The notes: generated from the letters alone by a model not told the origin. A stretch of DNA of 64,000 nt from Acutalibacter muris (GCF_002201475.1 NZ_CP021422.1:1364001-1428000), one strand, 5' to 3'; shown: positions 26,980 to 36,172, numbered from the stretch's first letter. A program made the numbers and translations.

Positions 26980-27650
26980 ATGAGCATTTTAAGTGCCGAA
27001 AATCTGTCCTTTACTTATTAGAGCAAGTACCAGAAGGTCCGTGCCCTGATGATGTAAGCTGTGAGTTCGAGCTTGGTAAGTTCTATGCCATTGTGGGCCA
27101 GTTCGGCAGCGGCAAGACAACGCTGCTGTCCATGCTGGCGTGGCTAGGGGATCCCGACGAGGGCCGGGTGGTCTCCGAGGGCAAAGCTGTCCGGGAGATT
27201 GGCAGCGAGCGCCATAGGCGGGAGAACGTCTCCGTCATCCAGCAGGCCTTTAATCTGTTCCCCCACCTTACAGTCCTTGAGAATGTAGCCTACCCCATGC
27301 GGGAGGTTCGAGTGCCCATGCGGGAAGCCATACCCCGAGCCCAGGAGCTCTTGGCTGCCGTGGGCCTAGAGGATGTGGACCCCAGGAAGAGCCCGGCCAT
27401 GCTCTCCGGCGGCCAGCAACAGCGTGTAGCTATAGCCCGGGCCCTTGCCAGCGAAGCAAAGGTGCTCTTGGCAGACGAGCCCACCGGCAACCTGGACAGT
27501 GAAAACGGCAGGAACATCATCGCCCTGCTAAAATACCTTGCAGGGGAGGCCAACCGCTGCATTATCGTCATCACCCACGACAGGGAAATAGCCCGGGAAG
27601 CCGACGTTATCTACCGTATGCGGGACGGCAGAATAGAGAGGGAGGTCTAA
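26980..27650 (+). pseudogene. ABC transporter ATPase (LolD/MacB type) with damaged N-terminus
   Basis: The natural start is the ATG at 26980 after AGGAGGG, reading 'MSILSAENLSFTY' and then a TAG. The rest, in another frame open from 26874, reads 'DDVSCEFELGKFYAIVG' with Walker A 'GQFGSGKTT', signature 'LSGGQQQR', Walker B '[12 protein letters not shown]' and 'VITHD'. Thus one nonsense codon (about 27019) and one frameshift (about 27045) separate start and body. A product initiated upstream in the second frame would lack a proper N-terminus. It precedes two broken FtsX genes, so the whole set looks decayed, unless the errors are in the sequence. Confidence 0.75.
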
Positions 27651-27652
27651 AT

Positions 27653-28904
27653 ATGCTGACAATACAGGAGACCTTATGGCAGCTTTTGCGAAATAAGGGC
27701 CGCTGCCTGATACTTGTGCTTGCCTCAGCTATGATTGTCGGGTGCATGGCCTTTTTATATGGCCAATATCACTGCCAACGAAGAGGCCATTGAGCGGCTG
27801 GCGACGGATATACCCGTGGCGGTTTGGGTGACGAACCCAGGCGGAGATAGAAATTGGGGGCTGAACATCAACGAGAACCGCAAAGAAAAATTCTTTTCAA
27901 GCCCATACTTAAGAGATGCCGGAACCGGTATCCGTGTTGTGGGTGAACTCAGCGAGGAGGCTCCGGCCAACAGCCCCTTCGCCAAAGAGGAGAACAGGGG
28001 CAAGGAGGGCCTGGTCCCATACGGCGGGGGCGACTGCGGTTTTTTTGCCGTAAGCAGCTTTAGTTATGTCACTGCGACCGAAAGTGAAGTTGCATTTATT
28101 GGCGGCTATGACAAGACTGTATTTGAGACCGATGAGGCGGTCTGCGTGATAATGTTGGAGGTGGCACGGCGCAACGGCATAGAGGTGGGGGACGAGATAT
28201 CCCTGCCCCTATACTCACTGACCTATGATGTGCATCAGAACATCATATACAGCCCCTTGGGGGAACAGACCGTTAAGGTGGTGGGGACCTATGACTCTCG
28301 AGAGAACCCAACCGAGTTCTTCTTCCCGGCCCGGTGGGTGACAGGGGTGATGGAGTCCCGGGGCATTGACGTGAACTATAACGATATGTCGGGTTTCCTC
28401 AAGGACCCCAGGCAGCTAAGCGTTTTTAAGGAGAGCATAAAGGACCTGGGCTTTCTGGAGCCCAACCCCGAGGCCTATATGGACTTTACCGGCGCGGCGA
28501 TAACGGTGCAGGACGAGCAATACATCACCGCCGCCGAGCCCCTGGGCCAGACCGTGGTGCTTTTCAGACGCTTTCAGATACCCTTTTTTGCCTTGGTGAT
28601 AGGTATGATAGTCCTTGCTATCTTCCTTATCATGCGGGGCTCCCGCCGGGTTATGGCAATATCCGTCTCTCTGGGGAGGCCAAGGTTCCTCTGTGCTATG
28701 GGGTGCTTTTTGGCGGCATTTATAGCGGAAATTATAGGCTGTGCGCTGGTGTTCCCGGCCATGACGCTCCTGCCGGGGATGTCCCTTGAGGGGGCCGTTA
28801 TGATATGCCTGGAGTTCATGCTCTGCGCCTGTGTGGGGAATGCGGCGGCCCTTATGCTGATACTGCGCTTTGACGCTTTTACACTGCTGACGGCGGTAGA
28901 ATAG
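27653..28904 (+). pseudogene. FtsX-like permease, frameshifted (paralogue of permease 1)
   Basis: The ATG at 27653, two bases after the ATPase stop, gives 'MLTIQETLWQLLRNKGRCLI' and reaches 'GCMAF' where a run of five T (about 27750-27755) shifts the frame; the remainder (open from 27735) reads 'NEEAIERLATDIPVAVWVTN' to the end. The C-terminal part has three helices, 'FLIMRGSRRVMAISVSLGRP' and 'RFDAFTLLT', closely parallel to the gene at 16929. One base less in the T run would restore a normal protein of about 417 residues. Confidence 0.75.
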
Positions 28905-28914
28905 GGGGGCTAAA

Positions 28915-29715
28915 ATGTTTGGCTATAGTATGAAACAGCTTATAAGACAGCCGGGGAAGGCCCTGTTATTCTTCCTGCTGATGGCGGCCAGTACCGCCAT
29001 GGTGGTAACCGGGGCCATGCTTACTGCGGAGAATAAGGAGCAGATAGAGATTCTGGCGGCAACCTACTCCACTTTTGGCTATATTGAGCAGCTGCCGGTA
29101 AATACCGAAAGCGAGCCCATTCCGAACCCCTGCATGGGCACCGACTTTGTGACCACCACCGACTATGGAGAGTATATCTTCCCGGAGAATCTGGATTTTC
29201 CCGGGGCAGAATATGTGGTGAAGCCGGAGTTTCGCCCTTACTACGTTTTCAACGAGCCTAAGTTTTCGAGTTATGGTTATGACAGCACATTTCATGTGGT
29301 TGAGTTCACCCCCCTTGAGCCCGTGGGGGAGGACGGCGCGCCGGTGGAGGTGGAGGTGACCCGGGTGCTGTTCAGCGTAGACAATGAATATACAAACGCC
29401 AGCGTGACCATATCCAACACCGCCCTGCAAGAGGGCGACCGTATCACTGTCTGCCAGTGCTTCGGCACTACCCGCTATCCAAGGAGGTTTCCTCTATGTC
29501 ACAGGCCGCCAGCGGCCCAATGGCACGGATTCGTCCAACCTCTACACCCTGACGAACGCCGAGCCGGGATGGTGATTTTGAAAGAAAAGATACTCACAAG
29601 GGAGCAGTCTCGGCCTTTGGTGACACCGGGAGGGCGTCATGGTGACAGGGGAATGTTAACCTACCAGGTTACTGTAAGACAGAAAGAAAAAAAGAGAAAG
29701 CCTGGGATATCTTAG
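28915..29715 (+). pseudogene. FtsX-like permease, truncated (paralogue of permease 2)
   Basis: Begins 'MFGYSMKQLIRQPGKALLFF', parallel to the start of the gene at 21510, with a helix and the first about 180 residues of the extracytoplasmic domain. After 'GDRITVCQCFG' (about 29460) the frame is lost and the following sequence has no family resemblance; all C-terminal helices are missing. The full family length would be about 600 residues. This closes the decayed ATPase/FtsX/FtsX set. Confidence 0.75.
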
Positions 29716-29868
29716 AGGTAAGTTTTTAACAAGGAAGGATCGGCAATGTAAGTTCGTGGGCCAGCCTTTTTCTTTTTTCTGCATGACTAAAACCTGACTG
29801 TTGAAAAAACTGTTGAAAGCTGTGAAGAACTGGTGTAGAAGAAAAGGCAATACGAAAGAGGCATAACA

Positions 29869-29967
29869 ATGCGGAAGAAGCACAAGAGCCGTCCCCATGG
29901 ACACTACTGCAAGGTCAGCGGCGAGGATTATCTGCCGGACCGGGTGGAGGTTGCTGGAATATTTTGA
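29869..29967 (+). pseudogene. Short fragment of a Cys/His-rich mobile-element protein
   Basis: 32 residues, 'MRKKHKSRPHGHYCKVSGED', resembling the start of small zinc-finger-like proteins common in clostridial mobile elements, but with only one cysteine before the frame ends. The surrounding 29716-30037 shows nothing else I can support. Confidence 0.3.
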
Positions 29968-30037
29968 GCGAGATTAAAAGCGAAAGAAGTGAGCGCACCG
30001 CACCGCTCACTTCTTTTGTTCCGGGGACGGATTTCGT

Positions 30038-30448
30038 CTATTCGCCGCTTATTGTGCAGAAAATTTCAACTTCTCCCTGGGCAGTTCCATCAAAGAGCCG
30101 CCTGAGTTCTGCGGCAATCGTGTCCACATCGATCGTCCCGCAAAACCGTATGGTGGCAGATGAAACCCGCATTCCGGAGGAAACTTCCGGGGATACGGAC
30201 TCCGCGGCAGAGCCTTCCCCGGTTTCTTGTATGCCTAGGAACTGGTTCCAGCGGGCATGATCCACCCGGTTCCCGCGGTTCAGCGTGATGCCGATATCAT
30301 TGTCCGCAATATACCGGCGCACAGTGTTTGCGTTATTCTGGAACATTTTCGCAAAAGACACCGCGTTGGCTCCGTAGGCATCAACCAGGTACTGCAGATA
30401 ATCGTGCTGTTCTTCCCTTCCCAAAACCTTGAATTCCCGCCAAGTCAT
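30038..30448 (-). CDS. HTH-like protein of unknown function
   Basis: 136 residues, 'MTWREFKVLGREEQHDYLQY' then 'AVSFAKMFQNNANTVRRYIA', which looks like a helix-turn-helix, and a beta-type C-terminal domain 'MRVSSATIRFCGTIDVDTIA'. Similar proteins occur in clostridial plasmids and conjugative elements as hypotheticals. The start has no clear ribosome site, so the 5' end may be cut. It is isolated on its strand among debris. Confidence 0.5.
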   Translation of the reverse strand: MTWREFKVLGREEQHDYLQYLVDAYGANAVSFAKMFQNNANTVRRYIADNDIGITLNRGNRVDHARWNQFLGIQETGEGSAAESVSPEVSSGMRVSSATIRFCGTIDVDTIAAELRRLFDGTAQGEVEIFCTISGE

Positions 30449-30683
30449 CAGGGCGTCGAAGTTAATCGCTATTGAAACTACCCTTCATGTGTTTGGGCAA
30501 ATTTGAATACCATACAGACTAAAAATGTGTTATTGTTCTACCACGAATACGAGAAATATCAAGTACAGATTTATACGATGCACCGCCACTATTCAAAGCC
30601 GGTACAGTTCTGCCGCAATCAACTGGTCCCACTTGGGAAGGAGTACGCTTCGCATCGGTCTGCAAATTTCCAGAAATTACCCC

Positions 30684-30712
30684 TTGAAAAAGAACGTGCG
30701 TTCTGCTAGAAT
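30684..30712 (+). promoter_or_regulatory. SOS-type promoter with LexA box
   Basis: TTGAAA (30684-30689), 17 bases, TAGAAT (30707-30712). The spacer contains GAACGTGCGTTC (30692-30703), a match to the Firmicutes LexA box GAAC-N4-GTTC, so LexA would block polymerase directly. Downstream is the remnant of a Y-family polymerase, a typical SOS gene. The region 30449-30683 holds nothing else I recognise. Confidence 0.7.
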
Positions 30713-30749
30713 GAATCGTGTCAGAAAATACGTTCGATCAAGAGGGGGG

Positions 30750-30821
30750 ATGATGGTGCGTCAGTACCTTGCCATAGACTTAAAATCGTATTATGCTTAT
30801 TCTAGCCAGTCTGTTATTTGA
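30750..30821 (+). pseudogene. UmuC-like Y-family DNA polymerase, N-terminal stub
   Basis: Reads 'MMVRQYLAIDLKSYYAYSSQ' and stops at 30821. 'YLAIDLKSYYA' is the conserved catalytic start of Y-family polymerases (Asp of the active site followed by the FYA motif). After 'YYA' the sequence is unrelated, so the gene was cut soon after its start. AGAGGGGGG serves as ribosome site and the SOS promoter lies upstream. Confidence 0.6.
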
Positions 30822-31015
30822 GATTATGCTGGAGCGTTCCATATTAAGAGGGGATGGGTCAATAAATACACTGGAATAACTAAGTATGTACGAAATATTC
30901 AATTCTTTATTATACGTGGAATTTCTCCCAAGAAAAAGTCTGTTTCTTTTGCAGAAAGTGAAGTATAATCTTTTCAATTCCTAGATTACGTTGAGTAGAG
31001 AAAAGGAGGCAGATA

Positions 31016-32238
31016 ATGGATGAAGTTATTACCGATAAGGAGATGCCAAATTTTGATGCATTAATTGAAGGCTGTCTGGAGCGACTACAGTGCGAGAATT
31101 ATTCCAAATTCTCCCTACAGTAGTACACATGGACACTAAGACATCTTCACCGCTATATGGATGAGCAAGGGCTTCTAGAGTATACCTCTAATGTTGCTAC
31201 AACTTCATAAATAGCCTAAAACCACACCTCTCAAAGCGAACGGTTCAAGATAAGGCAAAAGCAATCCACTATTTGTATCGTTATTGCAGCGAAGTATATC
31301 ACCAAACCCCACAAACAACAATCTCCACATTACCAGAGGAATTTCAGATAGCAATGAACGATTACTTGATTTTATGCCAGTCAAAAGGTAACGCGGAGAC
31401 AACCATAACAAAAAAACGACGGACTTGTGATGTGTTTATAAAACGGTTAGTGAGTTTTGGCTGTAATTCTTTTAGCAATCTTACTGTAGATATTATTCAA
31501 AAAGCTGTTATGTCAATAGGTGTGGTCTCAATACAGAAGTAAATAAAGCTTTTTCCATTTTACCTCTATTCTCATGGTAAGTTGCCCCATGATTACTCAA
31601 TCCTGGTTCCACATATTACTCTTCCAAGGCCAATCCCATCAGTATATAGTCCAGAAGAAATTGAAATCGTCGAAAATCAATTGACCGTTCTCGTTCAAAC
31701 GGAAAGCGAGACTATGCAACATTTGTTCTCATAAGCCGTTATGGCTTGAGGCCCTCAGATGTAGTAAATTTGCGTTTTCAAAATATTGACTTTCAAGCTA
31801 AGCGAATCATGATAAATCAAGTGAAAACTACAGAGTTTCTTTCCTTACCATTGCTTGAGATTGTGGAGTTGGCACTGGAAGACTACATTGCGCAAGTGCG
31901 AAAAGCCGAGAACAATTCTGACTGCATTTTTCTAACGGCATTTGCGCCCTACCGTCCCTTGAGCCGAGCAGAAATAAGCACGATTATTAAATTTGCAATC
32001 AGAAAATCTGGAGTCGAAATTAAATGGGCCTTGTGCATTGCGTGCTTCCTTGGCCAGTTCAATGGTAAACGATGGACATCCCTATGAGGCCGTACGGAAA
32101 ATTCTTGGGCATATGGATCCTAATGTCATAAAGCACTATGCCCGATTAGATGTTGAAACCCTTCGCAGATATGCGTTAAACCCTGCACCTCCTAAAGGGG
32201 ATTTTGCGGAATTTGTTGAGAAAGGATTTAGAAAATGA
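31016..32238 (+). pseudogene. Tyrosine recombinase A of a recombinase trio, decayed
   Basis: Starts MDEVITDKEMPNFDALIEGC after AAGGAGG, then hits TAG at 31121 and several later stops and frame changes. Recognisable pieces: core-binding 'TITKKRRTCDVFIKRLVSFG', catalytic 'MRPSDVVNLRFQNIDF' (conserved Arg), and C-terminal 'AVRKILGHMDPNVIKHYARL' (catalytic His/Tyr region). The stop overlaps the next gene start (ATGA), as in operons of three adjacent tyrosine recombinases (RIT or Tn554-like elements). Not functional as read. Confidence 0.7.
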
Positions 32239-32498
32239 AATCTTTTCAAAGCGTATTCAACAAGGAGATGGAGGAATTTCTAGATACCTATCCTCATAAT
32301 AAGGCTGAACAGAGCCGTCGTTCTCATTTACGGTCGTTTGATACATTTCTTGCAGAACGTGATGTAAAAAACGGAGAATTCGCAGAGGAGCACATATGGA
32401 GATGGATTTCTCAGCAAAAAGGAAAACGTCACTTGACAAGGGCATACAGGGAAAAGAAGCAAAAAAGTGCTACCAACCTTACACAAAACACCGCCTAA
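32235..32498 (+). pseudogene. Tyrosine recombinase B, N-terminal fragment
   Basis: 'MKSFQSVFNKEMEEFLDTYP' continues about 65 residues as an N-terminal core-binding domain ('SRRSHLRSFDTFLAERDVKN') and is then lost around 32430-32460, where conjugative-element sequence begins. The corresponding domain of the second trio is at 39343 ('FQSRLKVEMSQYLNYIEE'). Confidence 0.6.
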
Positions 32499-32520
32499 CG
32501 GGACAATAGGCGGTGTTTTT
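32488..32520. terminator. Strong intrinsic terminator at the left edge of the ParB segment
   Basis: ACACCGCCTA (32488-32497) pairs perfectly with TAGGCGGTGT (32507-32516), followed by TTTT on the plus strand and preceded by AAAA, so it can act in both directions. Confidence 0.8.
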
Positions 32521-32596
32521 GTATGCGGCGGAAAATCCCTGAACACTGGCCGCCAGGGTATGCGGCCAAAATCGAGACAAGGAGGTATTTGCAAGC

Positions 32597-33973
32597 ATGG
32601 CAGACGAAACCAAGACCAACGCCACGCCGGAAGCGCCGGGCGGCCCTCCCGCGCCGGAGCAGACGGAACAGGCGGTGATCCCCGGCATGGACGGCGGCCC
32701 TGCCCCCTCCGGCAAGGTGATCGACCTGTCGGACGTGCGGGCGGAGTCTGGCAAGACCGGGCCGGAGTCCCCCATCCCTGGGGAGGTTCCCCCGGAGCAG
32801 GGCGCTGCTGGCTCCGTTACCGAGTACACCAAACAGGAATGGGAGCGGCCCCTGGAGGAAATTGAAGCGGAGCAGAAGAAGGCCCGCCGTGGCCGCCCTC
32901 CCAAGGCAGACCGGGCCGCGCCGGAGGCTGGGGAAAAGAAAACGGGCAAGGGCCGCGCTACCAAGGCCGCGCCCGGCAAGACCGCCAAAGCCCCCGGCAA
33001 GGGCAAGCGGGCCGCCCCCAGCAAGGGCGCTCCCCCGACCCCCGCCAAGGAAGAGGCCCCGGCCCCTCCGCCTGAACCCGCTCAGCCCCGTGACGCGACC
33101 CGCGCCGTGAAAGAGGAAGTTGTCTATCTGAACCTCTCCGACCTTCACCCGTTCAAGGATCATCCCTTTGGTGTGCGGGACGATGCGGAAATGCAGGGGC
33201 TGGTGGAGTCCGTCCGCTCCGGCGGTGTGAACCAGCCCGCGCTGGTGCGTCCCCGGGAGGGCGGGGGCTATGAAATCATCGCGGGCCACCGCCGCCAGCG
33301 GGCCAGTGAGCTGGCCGGGTTTGGGAATATGCCCTGTATTATCCGTGAACTGACGGACGATCAGGCCGTCCTCGCTATGACGGATGACAACCTGCGCCAC
33401 CGTGAAAAGCTCCTGCCCAGCGAAAAGGCGGCGGCCCTGCAACAGCAGTATGAGGCCATCAAGTACCAGGGGGCGCAGGGTGACGATGACGAGGCGGGCA
33501 AGCTCTCCCTGCAAAGCGTGGGCCAGCGCAACGGCATGAGCGTGAAAATCGTCCAGCGGTATCTCTGGCTGAACGACCTTGTTCCCGAACTGCAAGAGGT
33601 CATGGACGCTGGCAAGCTGTCGTTCACCCCCGCCGTGGAAATCTCCCGCATCCGGCCCAAGCACCAGAAGTATATTGCCGTTTCCATTGAGGGCCAGCAG
33701 TCCTCCCCGTCCCAGGGGCAGGCCAAGCGGCTCCGGGAGCTGGACAAGGACAACAAGCTGAACCCGGACGCCATAGACGCGATTTTGAGCGAAGAAAAGA
33801 AAAAGGAGGATATTTCTGTGATTATTTCCGGCGCTGAACTGGAGAAGTATTTCGGCAAGGAGGCCACGCCCCGTCAGATGAAAGACCAGATCATGGCCCT
33901 GCTGGACGGGTGGAAAGAGAAACAGCCCCCGGAGTTGGGCAAGGGCGAGAAAAAAGTGGATATGGAAAAGTAA
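32597..33973 (+). CDS. parB: ParB-family partition/nuclease-like protein
   Basis: 458 residues. The first 165 are low-complexity, rich in Ala, Pro, Lys and Glu; residues 170-270 form the ParB N-terminal domain ('LHPFKDHPFGVRDDAEMQGL', 'GYEIIAGHRRQRASELAGF'); 'DDNLRHREKLLPSEKAAAL' and the following helix-turn-helix complete the core. Such proteins are standard in Firmicutes conjugative elements and may help maintain the circular form. AGGAGG lies upstream. The gene ends with a hairpin (33974-33996). No ParA is encoded next to it. The base composition (very GC-rich) differs sharply from the preceding recombinase debris. Confidence 0.85.
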   Translation: MADETKTNATPEAPGGPPAPEQTEQAVIPGMDGGPAPSGKVIDLSDVRAESGKTGPESPIPGEVPPEQGAAGSVTEYTKQEWERPLEEIEAEQKKARRGRPPKADRAAPEAGEKKTGKGRATKAAPGKTAKAPGKGKRAAPSKGAPPTPAKEEAPAPPPEPAQPRDATRAVKEEVVYLNLSDLHPFKDHPFGVRDDAEMQGLVESVRSGGVNQPALVRPREGGGYEIIAGHRRQRASELAGFGNMPCIIRELTDDQAVLAMTDDNLRHREKLLPSEKAAALQQQYEAIKYQGAQGDDDEAGKLSLQSVGQRNGMSVKIVQRYLWLNDLVPELQEVMDAGKLSFTPAVEISRIRPKHQKYIAVSIEGQQSSPSQGQAKRLRELDKDNKLNPDAIDAILSEEKKKEDISVIISGAELEKYFGKEATPRQMKDQIMALLDGWKEKQPPELGKGEKKVDMEK

Positions 33974-33996
33974 CCTCTGGCCATCCTGACCAGAGG
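33974..33996 (+). terminator. Intergenic hairpin repeat, copy 1 (after parB)
   Basis: Arms CCTCTGG and CCAGAGG are perfect and followed by CTTTTT, so it is a good rho-independent terminator starting at the parB stop. The same 23-25 base sequence, with minor changes, recurs at 35354, 36173 and 37203. Confidence 0.75.
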
Positions 33997-34050
33997 CTTT
34001 TTCGTCCCCGCGTCCCTCGTCCCCCCGCAGGGGAAAACCAGGCTCTGGTG

Positions 34051-34236
34051 GGTATATCCCCCGTCGCCGCCGTCGTAAAAGCACAGGCGGGGACGGCTGT
34101 CAAGGGGGCGGAACGCCCCGCCGCTTGCGGCGGCTTGCCCTTGACGGGCGGCCCCGGCTGTGCTATCCCCTGCGGCGCGGCGGGGGTATATCCTCCAGAG
34201 CCGCCCCCTTTCCCATGAATGGGAAAGGGCGGGGGG
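34051..34236. other. Strongly folded GC-rich intergenic region
   Basis: The 315-base gap between parB and the next gene contains nested inverted repeats: GTCAAGGG (34099-34106) with CCCTTGAC (34138-34145), inside it CCGCCGC-TT-GCGGCGG (34118-34133), outside it imperfect arms around GGTATATCC (34051) and GGTATATCC (34185), and a separate hairpin CCTTTCCCAT/ATGGGAAAGG (34208-34229). It could be a structured RNA, an attenuator or a transfer-origin-like site. Confidence 0.5.
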
Positions 34237-34288
34237 ATAGGGTTGACCGTCCCCCACCGACTGAACATAAAAAGGAGGCATTTTTGAT

Positions 34289-34636
34289 ATGAAGCGACCC
34301 CTCGCCTATGTAACCGCCGCATGGCGCGGCGATCCCTGCGAAATCACGGAACAGGCGGCCAAGTATTGCCGGGCCGTGTATGACGCTGGCTTTTCCCCCA
34401 TCTGCCCCACGCTGTATCTGCCCCTGTTCCTCAATGACGCTGTGCCGGAGGAGCATAAGAGCGGCATCGACATGGGCCGCGACCTGCTCCGGCGCTCCCG
34501 CGTCCTGGTGGTGTGCGGCGGCCCCGTCACCGAGGAAATGAAAAACGACATCGCCACCGCCCAGCGGCTGGGGATCACCGCCACTACGTTAGAGGGCATC
34601 CTCACCGTCAAGGGTCAGGGCCACAGGCGGCGCTGA
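34289..34636 (+). CDS. DUF4406/DUF7768-like small protein
   Basis: 115 residues: 'LAYVTAAWRGDPCEITEQAA', 'ICPTLYLPLFLNDAVPEEH' and 'LLRRSRVLVVCGGPVTEEM'. This resembles small Rossmann-like proteins (nucleoside deoxyribosyltransferase-related) common in phages and conjugative elements; no catalytic activity is assigned. AAGGAGG precedes the ATG. It ends 1 base before ardA, forming an operon. Confidence 0.65.
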   Translation: MKRPLAYVTAAWRGDPCEITEQAAKYCRAVYDAGFSPICPTLYLPLFLNDAVPEEHKSGIDMGRDLLRRSRVLVVCGGPVTEEMKNDIATAQRLGITATTLEGILTVKGQGHRRR

Positions 34637-34637
34637 T

Positions 34638-35354
34638 ATGGAGGGCAAAATCCTTGAAGCCCATGTAACCAACCTGGGGAAATACAACGAGGGCCGTCTG
34701 GTAGGTGCGCCCCTGAACTTCCCCACCACCACCGAGGACGTGCAAGCCCTGTTGAAGCGCATCGGGGTGGATGGCGTTCGGTATGAGGAAATCTTCATTA
34801 CCGACTTTGAAAGCGACATCCTGGGCCTGTATGACCACCTGGGCGAGTACGAGAGCATTGACGAGCTGAACCATCTGGCTCACCTGCTGTCCGGCAAGGA
34901 CGGTGACGCGCTGGCAAAGCTGGAGGCCGTGATGGACAGCGGGGAGTACACGGGGAGCGTCAAGGATTTAATCAACCTGACGCAAAATCTGGACAACTAC
35001 GATTTTTACCCCGATGTTGACAGCGAGGAAGCCCTGGGCCGTCTGTATATTCAGGAATTTGAAGCTATCCAAGTGCCGGAGCATTTGATTGACTACATCG
35101 ACTACGAGGCATACGGGCGGGACGTGCGGATCAACGAGGGCGGCCACTTTGCCCCCGGCGGCTATGTCATGAGCAACCACGGCTCCTTTGTGGAGCATTA
35201 CCACGGCATAGAGGACATACCCCCGGAGCATCGGGTGTTTGCCTATCCCCAGCTCAATATCCGGGAGCAGATGGCGGCCTATCAGGAGGTGATTGACCGC
35301 TCCGCGCTGAACGAGGGGAAACAGCGGCTATCCGTCAGCCGGGAGGACAGGTAG
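34638..35354 (+). CDS. ardA: ArdA-like antirestriction protein
   Basis: 238 residues, strongly acidic, beginning 'MEGKILEAHVTNLGKYNEGR' with 'IFITDFESDILGLYDHLGEY' and 'DELNHLAHLLSGKDGDALAK', the ArdA family. These proteins mimic B-form DNA and block type I restriction enzymes, helping the element survive entry into a new host. Full length for the family. A copy of the intergenic hairpin follows immediately. Confidence 0.9.
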   Translation: MEGKILEAHVTNLGKYNEGRLVGAPLNFPTTTEDVQALLKRIGVDGVRYEEIFITDFESDILGLYDHLGEYESIDELNHLAHLLSGKDGDALAKLEAVMDSGEYTGSVKDLINLTQNLDNYDFYPDVDSEEALGRLYIQEFEAIQVPEHLIDYIDYEAYGRDVRINEGGHFAPGGYVMSNHGSFVEHYHGIEDIPPEHRVFAYPQLNIREQMAAYQEVIDRSALNEGKQRLSVSREDR

Positions 35355-35378
35355 CTTCTGGTCATCCTGGCCAGAGGC
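35354..35378 (+). repeat. Intergenic hairpin repeat, copy 2 (after ardA)
   Basis: GCTTCTGGTC-ATCCT-GGCCAGAGGC; nearly complementary arms with G-T pairs. It overlaps the final base of the ardA stop codon. No T tract follows here, so it may stabilise or process the mRNA rather than terminate it. Confidence 0.65.
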
Positions 35379-35398
35379 GCAGGAAAGGGGGCGTTTGA

Positions 35399-35863
35399 AT
35401 GATAGATGAAGAAATTTCCCGTAGCACCATCGCAATCTCCGTCCGGGCCAGCAAGCTGACGGCGCGGGGTCTGGCCTACGCGCTGGGGGAGGCGGCCAGG
35501 AAAATCCGCAAGGCCCAAGCGCCCCAGGGCAAGCAGACGGTAAAGCAGTTACTGCGCCACGGCGGGGAGGCCAGCTCCATCGACCTGCCGGGGCGGATGA
35601 AAGACTTTGACCGGGTGGCCCGGCGCTGGGGTGTGGACTACGCCATCAAGCGGGTGGAAAAGGGAAAATACCTGCTGTTGTTCAAGGCGAAACAGGCGGA
35701 CGCCATCACGGGCTGTTTTTCGGAATACTCCCGCCGGATGATGAACCGGGGCCGGGATCGGCACATCCCCCTCCGGGAACAGCTCAAACGCGCCCAGGAG
35801 CTGGTACGCGATCAGCCCCGGCAAAAGGAGCGGACAAAGGAGGCGGAGCGTGAGGAAAGATAA
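35399..35863 (+). CDS. pcfB: PcfB-like relaxosome accessory protein (DUF3801)
   Basis: 154 residues: 'ISRSTIAISVRASKLTARGL', 'KQTVKQLLRHGGEASSIDLP' and 'MKDFDRVARRWGVDYAIKRV'. The family includes PcfB of enterococcal conjugative plasmids, which links the relaxase-DNA complex to the VirD4-type coupling protein. It overlaps the next gene (a VirD4 N-terminus) by 14 bases, the usual pairing. Confidence 0.85.
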   Translation: MIDEEISRSTIAISVRASKLTARGLAYALGEAARKIRKAQAPQGKQTVKQLLRHGGEASSIDLPGRMKDFDRVARRWGVDYAIKRVEKGKYLLLFKAKQADAITGCFSEYSRRMMNRGRDRHIPLREQLKRAQELVRDQPRQKERTKEAEREER

Positions 35864-36120
35864 TATCCGCAAGTACATTTTACCCAATATCCCCTATCTA
35901 TTCGTTCTGTGGGCCTGTCTGAAAGCGGGGACGGCCTACCGTCTGGCGGCTGGGACGGATTTGGCGCACAAGCTGGTGGGGATGACGGCGGCCCTCGGCC
36001 CAGCCTTTGCCGACTTCGCGCCAGGGCTGAACTCCTTTGACTGGCTGGTAGGCATCGCGGGGGCGGCTGGCATCCGGCTTCTGATTTACTGCAAGGCGAA
36101 AAAGGCCAAGAAACTATGTC
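35850..36120 (+). pseudogene. VirD4/TraG-type coupling protein, N-terminal fragment
   Basis: From a GTG, 'MRKDNIRKYILPNIPYLFVL' with a first membrane helix and 'LNSFDWLVGIAGAAGIRLLI' as the second, the membrane anchor of conjugative coupling proteins. After 'KAKKAKK' (about 36105) the ATPase domain is missing and a terminator hairpin follows. A coupling protein with the ATPase domain is encoded separately at 50130-51878. Confidence 0.7.
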
Positions 36121-36128
36121 ACTTCACG

Positions 36129-36157
36129 CGCCCGCACAGTACAACGCTGTGCGGGCG
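36129..36157 (+). terminator. Intrinsic terminator after the truncated coupling-protein gene
   Basis: CGCCCGCACAG (36129-36139) and CTGTGCGGGCG (36147-36157) form a perfect 11-base stem with a 7-base loop; TTG follows. Confidence 0.7.
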
Positions 36158-36172
36158 TTGTCGTTTCCTGTC

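Noticed and set aside
32495..34084. A 529-codon open frame on the minus strand opposite parB
   Set aside because: It is the complement of a GC-rich gene with clear ParB domains; its own product is low-complexity with no motif.
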